DNA from: Actinopolyspora mortivallis DSM 44261
GTDB taxonomy: Bacteria > Actinomycetota > Actinomycetes > Mycobacteriales > Pseudonocardiaceae
DNA: 64,000 nucleotides
Direction: 5' to 3'
NCBI RefSeq assembly: GCF_000384035.1
Contig: NZ_KB913024.1
Span: forward strand, 2,103,584 to 2,167,583
The position numbers were made by a program, and so were the translations under genes. Shown one piece after another: positions 6,970-15,188 of this stretch; the stretch's first letter is position 1, and each line of letters begins with the position of its first letter. Under the pieces are notes generated by a model. The model did not search any database, was not told the origin of the DNA, and worked only from the letters and a program-made list of their open reading frames with translations.

Positions 6970-9807
6970 GTGTTTCCGTCCCGTCGGCGCGTTCCGAGTT
7001 TTCCACTGCTGTCGACCACCCTGGTGGCCCTGATCGTGGCCGGAGTGGCGCTGTGGTTCTCGGACGACGGTTCCTCCGAGAACCGGCCTCGTACGAGCAC
7101 CCGGCACGCCAGCATCGACGTGCTGGACGGCCCCCGGGAACAACACCGCGTACAGCTCGACCTCACGCTCCACATCCCCGTCTCCACCCCGGCACCGGCG
7201 ATCGTGTTGGCGCACGGGTTCACCGGGGACAAGTCGGAACTGGAGCAACCCGCCCGCCGACTCGCGGCCCGCGGCTTCACCGTGGTGACCTACTCCTCCC
7301 GTGGTTTCGGGGACAGCACGGGCAAGATCGCCCTGAACGCACCCGACTACGAGGTCCGGGACGCACGACGCCTGCTGGACTGGATGGCACGACAGCCCGA
7401 GATCCTCACCCAGGGTGAGAAGGACCCGCTGGTGGGCGTGGGAGGGGTCTCCTACGGCGGAGCACTGAGCATCCTGCTCGCGGGCACCGATCCCCGGGTC
7501 GACGCGATCGCCCCCGTGTCCACCTACAACGACCTGGAGGCGGCGATGTTGCCGAACGCCGCCTCGAAGAGTCCGATCCCGGTCACCACGGCGGCCCACG
7601 GGGCGGACAGCTCTCCCGGAGTCTTCCGACGCGTCTGGGCGCGCAGGCTCTTCGAGATGGCCACGGGCGACCCGACACGCTCCCGAGGTCCCTCCTCGCC
7701 CACCACGACCTCGGCCCCGCCCGCTCCTCCCGACGGAGACGAGCCCCTGACGTGCGAGAACTTCGTCGGAACTCTCTGCGAGGCGTACACGAGACTCTCC
7801 CGGAACGGACGGGCCGACGAAAGCACCAGGCGGCTGCTGCGCCTGGTCTCGCCCGAAAGCGTCACGGAGAACGTGGACGTACCGACACTGCTGGTCCAAC
7901 GTCAGCGGCACTCCCTGTTCGGCCCCGAACAGGCCGACGCGAACGCACGCCAGATCTCCGCGGCGGGGGGTACCGTGAAGATGCTCTGGGTGGACGGTTC
8001 CGAGGACGGCGAGCTCCCCTCCCAGGTCTGGGAGCAGGTCGGCGACTGGTTCTCCCACCACCTACACGTTCCCGGAACCCCCCGGAAGGAGGCTCCGCGC
8101 GCCTCCTTCTCCTACCAGCTTCCGTCCGGAACGGGCGAGGGGTCCTCCTCGGAGAGCAGCACGCTGGTGGCCGAGTCCTATCCGGGACTCGACGGTTCCC
8201 CCCCGCCCCGGTTCACCCTCCCGTTGCGGGGCGAACCGACGGAGGTGATCAATCCTCCCGGAGGAAGCTCCAACTCCTCCTCGGGAAGCACGGGAGAGGA
8301 CGACCCCGGTGCCGGGACGGCCACCTCCACATCCCCCTCCCTGAATCCCGGCCCTCCCGAACAGGCGGCCGAGCAGGTGGCGGTGTTCGACAGCGCACCC
8401 AGGTCGGAGGAGGTACGCATCACGGGCACCCCGCAGACCGAGTTGTCGGTGGCCTCGGTACCGGGCCAACCCGGCAACACCACGGCCGTGCTCTTCGCCA
8501 GGTTGCTCGACGTGGGGCCGGACGGTTCGACCACCCCGCTGAGCACCACCAGCGCTCCCATCCGGGTCGACCGGTTGTCCCCCGACGGCGGGGCCACCGA
8601 GGTCGACGTCGCACTGCCGGCGGTGGTGCACACCCTCCGGGAGGGGCATCGGCTGCGGCTGCGCCTGAGCACCACCGATCCCGCCTTCGCCACGCCGGAC
8701 AAGGCCGCGGTCTATCGGGTCGCCCCCGCGGGCAGGAACACCCTCTCCCTTCCGTCGGTGGCCGCCGAGCCCGCGCGCTCACCGTCTCCTCCGGTGGGAG
8801 CGCTGCTCGGAATCGCAGCCTTCGCGGTACTGATCGTGGTGGCCACGGTGCTGGCCGTGCGTTTCGAGCGCTCCCGCAAACGTCCCCCCGATCCGGAACT
8901 CACCGATGTTCCGCTCTCGGTGGAGCGGGTCGACAAGTCCTATCCGCGCCATCCGGACGCGGTCCGGGAGCTGTCCGTGCGCGTGGAGCGCGGGCAGATC
9001 GTCGGTTTGCTCGGCCCCAACGGGGCCGGAAAGACGACGCTGCTGCGCATGGTCCTCGGCATGACACGTCCCGACAGCGGGCGGATCCACGTCTTCGGCC
9101 ACGAGGTCGTCCCGAGCGCCCCCGTCCTCTCCCGGGTGGGGGGGCTCGTCGACTCCCCCGGACTGTTGCCCCACCTGACGGGGTGGGAGAACCTGCGCCT
9201 GCACTGGGAGGCCACCGGTCGTCCCCTGGAACAGGCCCGTCTCGACGAGGTGGTGCGGATCGCGGCGCTGGGCGAGGCAGCCCAGCAGAAGGCCCGCACC
9301 TACGGGCCGGGGATGCGCCAACGGGTGGCCCTGGCCCAGGCCATGCTGGGTATGCCCGAACTGTTGATCCTGGACGAGCCGATGAGTTCGCTGGATCCGA
9401 CGCACACCCAACGGACACGCGAGATGCTCCGCGAATACGCGAACACGGGACGTTCGGTGCTGTTGTCCAGTCACCTGCTCGGGGAGGTCGAGCAGACCTG
9501 TACTCATGTCGTGGTGCTCAGTCGGGGACGGCGGGTGGCCTCCGGAACGGTGGAGGAACTGATCGCGGCCGACTCGGTGACGGCCTTCCACGTGGACCAG
9601 CCGCAGCGCGCCGCCAGCACCCTGCGTTCGCTGGAGGGAATCGGCCACGTGGAGATCCGTGACGACGTCGTCTACGCCGAGTTGGCCAGGCACCCGACGG
9701 CCACGGCGGTGAACGCTCTGGTGAACGCCGAGGTTTCGATCAACCGGGTGGGACCTCACCGCAGACTCGAGGACGCCTTCCTGGAACTCGTCGGGGAGGA
9801 TCGCTGA
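6970..9807 (+). CDS. Fused alpha/beta-hydrolase (S15-like) and ABC transporter ATPase
   Basis: A two-function protein of about 945 residues. A membrane anchor is followed by an alpha/beta-hydrolase core with LAHGFTGDK and the nucleophile elbow GVSYGG (Ser161), then an X-Pro-peptidase-like beta region (about 440-600). A second membrane helix (VGALLGIAAFAVLIVVATVL, about 608-630) leads to a complete ABC ATPase: Walker A GPNGAGKT (Lys688), signature YGPGMRQRVAL, Walker B LLILDEP (Asp802). The topology puts the hydrolase outside and the ATPase inside. The open frame extends back to 6838, but codon use before 6960 looks non-coding and TAGGGT at 6957-6962 points to a leaderless GTG at 6970. The permease gene overlaps its stop. 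Confidence 0.85.
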   Translation: MFPSRRRVPSFPLLSTTLVALIVAGVALWFSDDGSSENRPRTSTRHASIDVLDGPREQHRVQLDLTLHIPVSTPAPAIVLAHGFTGDKSELEQPARRLAARGFTVVTYSSRGFGDSTGKIALNAPDYEVRDARRLLDWMARQPEILTQGEKDPLVGVGGVSYGGALSILLAGTDPRVDAIAPVSTYNDLEAAMLPNAASKSPIPVTTAAHGADSSPGVFRRVWARRLFEMATGDPTRSRGPSSPTTTSAPPAPPDGDEPLTCENFVGTLCEAYTRLSRNGRADESTRRLLRLVSPESVTENVDVPTLLVQRQRHSLFGPEQADANARQISAAGGTVKMLWVDGSEDGELPSQVWEQVGDWFSHHLHVPGTPRKEAPRASFSYQLPSGTGEGSSSESSTLVAESYPGLDGSPPPRFTLPLRGEPTEVINPPGGSSNSSSGSTGEDDPGAGTATSTSPSLNPGPPEQAAEQVAVFDSAPRSEEVRITGTPQTELSVASVPGQPGNTTAVLFARLLDVGPDGSTTPLSTTSAPIRVDRLSPDGGATEVDVALPAVVHTLREGHRLRLRLSTTDPAFATPDKAAVYRVAPAGRNTLSLPSVAAEPARSPSPPVGALLGIAAFAVLIVVATVLAVRFERSRKRPPDPELTDVPLSVERVDKSYPRHPDAVRELSVRVERGQIVGLLGPNGAGKTTLLRMVLGMTRPDSGRIHVFGHEVVPSAPVLSRVGGLVDSPGLLPHLTGWENLRLHWEATGRPLEQARLDEVVRIAALGEAAQQKARTYGPGMRQRVALAQAMLGMPELLILDEPMSSLDPTHTQRTREMLREYANTGRSVLLSSHLLGEVEQTCTHVVVLSRGRRVASGTVEELIAADSVTAFHVDQPQRAASTLRSLEGIGHVEIRDDVVYAELARHPTATAVNALVNAEVSINRVGPHRRLEDAFLELVGEDR

Positions 9808-10706
9808 TGTCACGTGAACAGCTATTCACCGCCACCGACTCCCCCGCCGACCCACCCGGCTCCGACGGCAGCGCCGCCGGTTACCGGGCGAAGCGAACAC
9901 TGCCGTTACGGGTGGAGCTACGCAGACAGCTGACCCGCACCCGTACCAGGGTCGTTTTCGGCTGTCTCGTCGCGCTGCCCGCGCTGCTGGTTCTCGCGCT
10001 CGTGCTCGGTGAGGACACCGAGTCGCGAGGGCGAGCCACTGGTCTGGGTGAGCTGGCCGAGTTCAACGGCACCAACTTCGCCGTGTTCACCCTGCTGCTG
10101 TGCACGCACCTGCTGTTGGCGCTGATGGTGGCACTGTTCTTCGGGGACACGATCGCCGGCGAGTCCTCCTGGGCGAGCCTGCGTTGCCTGGTCACGATTC
10201 CCGTACCACGGCATCGACTGCTGCGGCAGAAGGCGCTCGTGGCCGGTCTGCTGTCCGTGGCGGGCATGGGCGTGCTCACGGCGGTGTCACTGGGGCTGGG
10301 AACCGTCTGGTACGGGGCGGGAAGTCTGGTCACTCCGGATAACACGGTGCTCTCCGGCGGGAACAGCGCACTCGTGCTGCTCGCCGTCTGCGGATACCTG
10401 ACGGTGCACCTGAGCTGGGTCGCGAGCCTGGCGTTGCTGTTCGGGGTGGGCACCCGCAACCCACTGGCCGCGGTCGGGGCCAGCGTGGGGATCTCGGTGC
10501 TCTCCCGGATCCTCGACAGCGTCCCTCAACTCGGAGAACTTCGTGTGCTGCTTCCCACCCATCACGCCACGGCGTGGCTGGACCTGCTCGATCCGGAGAT
10601 CGACTGGACCGGTATGGCCCACGGAGCGCTGTCCGCCACCGCCTACGCCTCGGTGTTCACCACGGCCGCCCTCGTTCGTTTCCATCGCAGTGACATCACG
10701 AGCTGA
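9807..10706 (+). CDS. ABC-2 type transporter permease
   Basis: A 299-residue membrane protein with about six hydrophobic helices (for example VVFGCLVALPALLVLALVLG and LLLCTHLLLALMVALFFG) after a polar N-terminal tail of 30-40 residues, the pattern of ABC-2 permeases. Its ATG overlaps the stop of the hydrolase-ATPase gene (TGATG at 9805-9809), so the two are translationally coupled and should form one exporter in which the ATPase subunit carries an extracellular hydrolase domain. The exported substrate is unknown; a hydrophobic compound, peptide or lipid would suit. Confidence 0.85.
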   Translation: MSREQLFTATDSPADPPGSDGSAAGYRAKRTLPLRVELRRQLTRTRTRVVFGCLVALPALLVLALVLGEDTESRGRATGLGELAEFNGTNFAVFTLLLCTHLLLALMVALFFGDTIAGESSWASLRCLVTIPVPRHRLLRQKALVAGLLSVAGMGVLTAVSLGLGTVWYGAGSLVTPDNTVLSGGNSALVLLAVCGYLTVHLSWVASLALLFGVGTRNPLAAVGASVGISVLSRILDSVPQLGELRVLLPTHHATAWLDLLDPEIDWTGMAHGALSATAYASVFTTAALVRFHRSDITS

Positions 10707-10713
10707 CCGACCC

Positions 10714-10729
10714 GAGAAAACGGTTTCTC
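10714..10729. terminator. Weak hairpin between convergent genes
   Basis: GAGAAA-ACGG-TTTCTC forms a 6-bp stem with a 4-base loop just after the permease stop, between it and the convergent oxidase gene. It is short, so termination here is only a suggestion. Confidence 0.35.
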
Positions 10730-10760
10730 CCCGCGGGAAACACTGTCGTCGAATCCGCCG

Positions 10761-11183
10761 TCAGTGGTGCACGACGTCGGTGTTCTCCGCGGCGCCCCAA
10801 CCGTGCCACCGGTCCACCCCGATCCACGCGCTGATCCGGTGCCGGTCCCGGACGTGGTAGCGCTTCCCGGTGTAGTGGTGGGCCAGACGGTCGATGTCGA
10901 CCAGCTCCGGATCGTCCAGCAGGTCGGTCACCCGCCCCTGCAGGCTCACGTGGGTGTACCAGTTGTCGGCGGCGAGCACGGTCAGGCTCACCCTGGGTTC
11001 GGCCCTCATGTACTCCAGCCGTTTCCTCCCCCGGTCCATGTTGACCAGGACCCTTCCCCCCTCCCAGAGGTACCAGGTGGCCACGGAGACGGGCTGCCCG
11101 TCGGGTCGTACCGTGGTGATCACGCAGGGATTGGGGGCGGCGAGCAGCTCGCTCACCTGCTCGGGCAACGGCGGTTTCGGCAC
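10761..11183 (-). CDS. Pyridoxamine 5'-phosphate oxidase-like (split-barrel flavin/F420) protein
   Basis: A 140-residue split-barrel protein of the PPOX class. The N-terminal strand pattern NPCVITTVRPDGQPVSVATWYLWEGG, then RKRLEYMRAEPRVSLTVL and the later RISAWIGVDRWHGWG, is typical of small actinobacterial FMN- or F420-binding oxidoreductases of the Rv1155/Rv2991 kind. The GTG at 11181-11183 with GGGAGAG upstream is preferred over the GTG 28 codons earlier, since the extra stretch looks non-coding. It converges on the ABC operon and diverges from the LysR gene. Its substrate and whether it uses F420 or FMN cannot be told here. Confidence 0.85.
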   Translation of the reverse strand: MPKPPLPEQVSELLAAPNPCVITTVRPDGQPVSVATWYLWEGGRVLVNMDRGRKRLEYMRAEPRVSLTVLAADNWYTHVSLQGRVTDLLDDPELVDIDRLAHHYTGKRYHVRDRHRISAWIGVDRWHGWGAAENTDVVHH

Positions 11184-11344
11184 TGCTGGACTCTCCCGGC
11201 TCGTCTCGCGCGACGTCGGTTCACCTCGATCGTAGGAGAGTCGGGCGGTCGGAGGGCGGAGGGACACACGGTTCCCGAGTGATCGCGCACGACGTCCTCC
11301 GACGCACGGGAGAGGACCGGCGGTCTTGAGTAGGCTCGACCCCG

Positions 11345-12247
11345 ATGGAAATCTTCCACCTGCGTTACTTCCTCGCGGTCGCGGAGAACCTGAGTTTCTC
11401 CCGGGCCGCCCGGCAACTCCACATGGCGACCTCGCCGTTGAGCCAACGGATCCGCGACCTCGAACGCGAACTGGGAACGACGCTGTTGGCCCGGGACTCC
11501 CACCACGTGGAGCTGACCGAGGCCGGTCGCCAGCTGCTGCCCCACGCCAGGGAGGTGGTCCACCGCTTCGACGACATTCCCTGGCGAATGCGCCAGGCCG
11601 CCGAGGTTCCGCATCCGACGGTGTACGTCGGTGTGGCCCCCGGACTGCACTCCCGGATTCGTGACCGGTTGGTGGCCCTGGAGCGGGAGTGCGCGCGGAG
11701 CCACCGGATCCAGCGCTGGCCGGCGAACACGGACGATCTCGTGCGCTCGGTCCTTCGGGGAGAACTCGCCATGGCCCTGGTCCATCTTCCGGTGCACGCG
11801 AGTGCGTTGAGGATCGTGGAGGTCACCCGCGAACCGCTCGGTGCCGTGCTGCCGAAGGCGGAGTTCGGTGCGCACAGCAGTGTCTCGTTGAGCGAGCTCA
11901 CCGAGTACTCCTACATCGTGCCCGCCGAGGGAACCGTTCCCGTGTACTTCGAACAGCTGGAGAGGCGCCTGGACAGGGCCGGAATCAAAAAGAGAATCCA
12001 CCTGAACACCGGGGACTACTCCGCGATAAGCGAGCTCGTGGCCAACGGTTCCGCCTTTTCCATCTCCATGCTCGACCCGGAAAGCGGAATGCGGAAATAT
12101 CGCACCGACGAACAGGTGGTACTTCCCTTCGAGGATTTCTCCCCTGCCCTTTCCACGGGGTTGGTCTGGCGCGCCGACCGTGGAGAAGAAGGTTGTGACC
12201 TGCAAAAACCAGTAGAAATCGCCCAAAAGGTACTTCCTGACTCCTGA
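11345..12247 (+). CDS. LysR family transcriptional regulator
   Basis: A 300-residue LysR-type regulator. The winged helix-turn-helix occupies residues 1-60 (MEIFHLRYFLAVAENLSFSR, then AARQLHMATSPLSQRIRDLE), followed by a linker helix and a periplasmic-binding-like effector domain from about residue 90. TAGGCT at 11331-11336 lies 8 bases before the ATG with no Shine-Dalgarno, which suggests leaderless expression. It precedes, on the same strand and beyond a strong terminator, a five-gene acid catabolic operon that it probably controls. The effector would then be the acid or its CoA ester. That link rests on position only. Confidence 0.92.
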   Translation: MEIFHLRYFLAVAENLSFSRAARQLHMATSPLSQRIRDLERELGTTLLARDSHHVELTEAGRQLLPHAREVVHRFDDIPWRMRQAAEVPHPTVYVGVAPGLHSRIRDRLVALERECARSHRIQRWPANTDDLVRSVLRGELAMALVHLPVHASALRIVEVTREPLGAVLPKAEFGAHSSVSLSELTEYSYIVPAEGTVPVYFEQLERRLDRAGIKKRIHLNTGDYSAISELVANGSAFSISMLDPESGMRKYRTDEQVVLPFEDFSPALSTGLVWRADRGEEGCDLQKPVEIAQKVLPDS

Positions 12248-12298
12248 CTTCGACAGCGCCCGTCGGCTCACTCCCTCCCCGTAGGAGCTCCCGTGAAC

Positions 12299-12326
12299 GC
12301 GTGACCAGTGCGGTCACGCCGTTTTT
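12299..12326 (+). terminator. Rho-independent terminator after LysR gene
   Basis: GCGTGACC and GGTCACGC pair perfectly around AGTGC, followed by CG and five T residues. This clear intrinsic terminator separates the regulator from the downstream operon. Confidence 0.85.
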
Positions 12327-12349
12327 CTCGACATGATCGCGCGGATTGT

Positions 12350-12378
12350 TTGAAAACCAATCAGTACGCTCGTACTGT
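12350..12378 (+). promoter_or_regulatory. Core promoter with embedded palindromic operator
   Basis: TTGAAA (12350-12355) and TACTGT (12373-12378), 17 bases apart, form a promoter upstream of the CoA-transferase operon. The palindrome CAGTACG-CT-CGTACTG (12362-12377, 7-bp arms) fills the spacer and covers the -10 box, the classic place for a repressor. The palindrome looks TetR- or GntR-like rather than LysR-like, so a second regulator besides the adjacent LysR protein is possible. Confidence 0.6.
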
Positions 12379-12423
12379 ATTTAGTGAGGGTAAGAAAATT
12401 TCGGTCTCCGAGGGAGAGTGACC

Positions 12424-13635
12424 ATGACGAACACGGCCGATTCCGACACCGTCACGGAGGAGTCCTCCGCGACGGGACCACTCGAGGGCATCAGGGTCAT
12501 CGACATGTCCACCGTGGTGATGGGCCCCTACGCCGCACAGATACTCGGGGATCTCGGAGCCGACGTCATCCGGATCGAGTCCCCCAGGGACAGCGCCCGG
12601 CTCGGAACCACCCATCGCAGCCCGGGCATGACCCCGCTGCACCTCAACGTCAACAGGAACAAACGCAGCGTGGAGCTCAACCTCAAGGACCAGCAGCAGC
12701 GGGAACGCGCACTGGAACTGATCGACGACGCGGACCTGCTGATCACCAACATGAGGCAGAGCGCTCTGGACCGCCTCGGCATGGACTACGACACTCTCGC
12801 CCGACGCAACCCCGCCCTGGTCTACGCCCACGCCCAGGGATTCCGCCCCGACTCGGACAGGGCGGAACTGGCGGCCTACGACGAGACGGTCCAGGCGGCC
12901 TCGGGACTGATCGACCTGGCCCAGCGAGCGGGTGACCTCGGAACCCCCGCCGTACTGCCCAGCATCTTCGCCGACAAGGTCACCGCGCTGACGATCGCCT
13001 ACTCCAGCATGGCCGCCCTGTTGCACCAGCGCGGAACCGGCGAGGGCCAACGGGTGGAGATCCCCATGGCCGACACCATGCTGTCGTTCACCATGGTCGA
13101 GCACCTGCAGGGGCACACCTTCGAGCCTCCGCTGGGACCGACCGGCTTCCCGAACTCGCTGAACCAGGGACACCGGGCACGTCCCACCAAGGACGGGCTG
13201 GTCATGATCATCCCCTACACCCCCCAGAACTTCCGGGACCTGTTCGCCGCCGCCGGCCGTCCCGACCTGGCGGAGGATCCCCGGGTGAACGGGGAGTTCA
13301 TCGACGCCCGCAGGGACGGACAGGACCTCGCCGAGCTGATCGAGTCGGTCACCCCGGAACTCACCTCCGCGGAGTGGATCGAGGTCGGCACCAAGCACAG
13401 CATCCCGGTCGGTCCCGTCCTGCGTCTGGAGGAGGCCACCGCGGACCCCTACGTCCGCGACGGCGGACTACTGGACGTGGCGGAGCACCCCACCGAGGGG
13501 AGCTACCGGGTGGTGGGAATCCCCATGACCTTCTCCCGCACTCCCGCCTCGGTACGCAGACACGCCCCCCGTCCCGGCCAGGACACCGCCGAGGTGCTCG
13601 GCGGGACGGACGACACGACCACAGCGGGGGAGTGA
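12424..13635 (+). CDS. CaiB/BaiF family III CoA-transferase
   Basis: A 403-residue type III CoA-transferase that moves CoA between carboxylic acids through an aspartyl-CoA intermediate. The start of the fold, GIRVIDMSTVVMGPYAAQILGD, and the nucleophile region FADKVTALT with Asp184 are clear. The ATG at 12424 is chosen because GGAG lies 7 bases before it; a GTG six bases earlier would be too close. It heads an operon with enoyl-CoA hydratase, acetoacetate decarboxylase, hydroxyacid dehydrogenase and acyl-CoA dehydrogenase genes, so it probably activates the acid substrate. Carnitine, glutarate-like or branched acids are candidates; the sequence does not decide. Confidence 0.9.
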   Translation: MTNTADSDTVTEESSATGPLEGIRVIDMSTVVMGPYAAQILGDLGADVIRIESPRDSARLGTTHRSPGMTPLHLNVNRNKRSVELNLKDQQQRERALELIDDADLLITNMRQSALDRLGMDYDTLARRNPALVYAHAQGFRPDSDRAELAAYDETVQAASGLIDLAQRAGDLGTPAVLPSIFADKVTALTIAYSSMAALLHQRGTGEGQRVEIPMADTMLSFTMVEHLQGHTFEPPLGPTGFPNSLNQGHRARPTKDGLVMIIPYTPQNFRDLFAAAGRPDLAEDPRVNGEFIDARRDGQDLAELIESVTPELTSAEWIEVGTKHSIPVGPVLRLEEATADPYVRDGGLLDVAEHPTEGSYRVVGIPMTFSRTPASVRRHAPRPGQDTAEVLGGTDDTTTAGE

Positions 13636-13637
13636 GC

Positions 13638-14414
13638 ATGAGCACCAACGAGTCCCGACCGGTACGCACCCGTGAACACGGCAACACCCTCGTGATCACG
13701 ATCGACCGGCCCCGAGCCCGCAACGCCGTCAACGCAGCCGTGGCCCACGACCTCGCCGAAGCCGTCCGGCGGTTGGACGAACAGCCCGAACTGCGGGTGG
13801 GGGTGCTCACCGGCGCCGGAGACGTGTTCAGCGCGGGCATGGATCTCAAGGCCGCGGCCAACGGCGAGTCCGCCACCGTGGAGGGAGGCGGCTTCGCGGG
13901 CATCACCGAGGCCGAACCGGCCAAACCCCTCGTGGCCGCCGTCGAGGGCTTCGCGATGGGAGGTGGCTTCGAGCTGGCGCTGGCCTGCGACGTGGTCGTC
14001 GCCGGCTCCGGGGCGCAGTTCGCGCTCCCCGAAGTCCGGCGTGGCCTGATCGCAGGAGGTGGAGGCGCCGTGCGGCTGCCGAAGAGGATCCCGTACCACC
14101 TCGCGATGGAACTGCTGTTGACCGGGGAGACGATCACCGCGCGGCGGGCCGCCGAGCTCGGCGTGGTCAACCACACCGTCGAGGACGGCAGCGCCGAGTC
14201 CGAGGCCCTGGAACTGGCCGCCCGGATCTCGGCGAACGCTCCCCTGGCGGTCGCCGCCGCCAAACGAGTGGCCCGCACCTCCGCCCGCCAGTCGGAGCAG
14301 CAGGCTTTCACCACCCAACGTGACGAGCTACGCGCTCTCCTGGCCTCCGAGGACTTCGCCGAGGGAGCACGGGCTTTCGCGGAACACCGCTCACCGCGGT
14401 GGTCCGCGCGCTGA
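13638..14414 (+). CDS. Enoyl-CoA hydratase/isomerase family protein
   Basis: A 258-residue crotonase-fold enzyme. It has the oxyanion-hole segments (FSAGMDLKAAA and EGFAMGGGFELALACD) and both glutamates that hydrate crotonyl-CoA in the rat enzyme (Glu in GFELAL and in LPEVRRG), so hydratase activity on a 2-enoyl-CoA is plausible. It starts 2 bases after the CoA-transferase stop and ends 16 bases before the next gene. In this operon it would hydrate the product of the acyl-CoA dehydrogenase encoded last. Confidence 0.9.
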   Translation: MSTNESRPVRTREHGNTLVITIDRPRARNAVNAAVAHDLAEAVRRLDEQPELRVGVLTGAGDVFSAGMDLKAAANGESATVEGGGFAGITEAEPAKPLVAAVEGFAMGGGFELALACDVVVAGSGAQFALPEVRRGLIAGGGGAVRLPKRIPYHLAMELLLTGETITARRAAELGVVNHTVEDGSAESEALELAARISANAPLAVAAAKRVARTSARQSEQQAFTTQRDELRALLASEDFAEGARAFAEHRSPRWSAR

Positions 14415-14430
14415 GACGAAAGGAGTTGCC

Positions 14431-15171
14431 GTGCGCTCGGAAGAGGTTCGCCAAGCACTGACCACCCCGCTGACCAACCCGGCCTTCGCGGCCAGCGTCC
14501 CCCGCTTCACCGACCGGGAGTACCTGAACATCGTCTACCGCACGGATCCCGAGGTGCTCGACCGGGTCGTCCCCGAACCGCTGTGTGTCGAGGAGCCCCT
14601 GGTCCGCTTCGAGATCATGCGCATGAACGAGGTGACCTCCTTCGGTCCCTACACCGAGGCGGGGCAGGCGATCCCCGTGCGCTTCGGGGACGAACGCGGC
14701 GAGTACCTGCACGCGATGTATCTGGACAACTTCCCGGCCATCGCCTCCGGCCGCGAACTGAGCGCCTACCCGAAGGTGCCGGCCACCCCGGAACTGCGTA
14801 CCGAACACGCGGCGCTGGTGGGCACTCTGGAGTACGGCGGCCAGCGGGTTGCCACGGCGACCATGGGATACAAGCACCACCCCCTGGACCGTGAGCGGGC
14901 ACGGCAGCAGATCACGGTTCCCACCTACATGCTCAACATCGTTCCCGGCGGCCGTCAGGGCCCCCGGGTGTGCGAGCTGGTGCGCACCGAGATCACCGAC
15001 ATCACGGTCAAGCAGGCGTGGACGGCCCCGGCCCGTCTGCAGCTGTTCGAACACGCGCTGGCTCCGTTGGCCGACCTCCCCGTTCGCGAAATCGTTTCGG
15101 CCAGCCATGTTCTCACGGACCTGACCCTGGGGCCGGTCCATCCGGTGCACGACTACCTGGACCAACAGTGA
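14431..15171 (+). CDS. Acetoacetate decarboxylase family protein
   Basis: A 246-residue member of the acetoacetate decarboxylase (ADC) fold. The Schiff-base lysine region of ADC is seen as GRELSAYPKVPATPEL. The clostridial enzyme has two adjacent lysines there; here the second position is Val, so the pKa-tuning neighbour is missing and the activity may differ. GTG at 14431 follows AAAGGAG at the right spacing. Classical ADC releases acetone and CO2 from acetoacetate; some relatives act on larger 3-oxo acids or as aldolase-dehydratases. In this operon it would act on the 3-oxo acid made by the dehydrogenase encoded next. Confidence 0.85.
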   Translation: MRSEEVRQALTTPLTNPAFAASVPRFTDREYLNIVYRTDPEVLDRVVPEPLCVEEPLVRFEIMRMNEVTSFGPYTEAGQAIPVRFGDERGEYLHAMYLDNFPAIASGRELSAYPKVPATPELRTEHAALVGTLEYGGQRVATATMGYKHHPLDRERARQQITVPTYMLNIVPGGRQGPRVCELVRTEITDITVKQAWTAPARLQLFEHALAPLADLPVREIVSASHVLTDLTLGPVHPVHDYLDQQ

Positions 15172-15188
15172 CCGGCAAGGAGACCACC

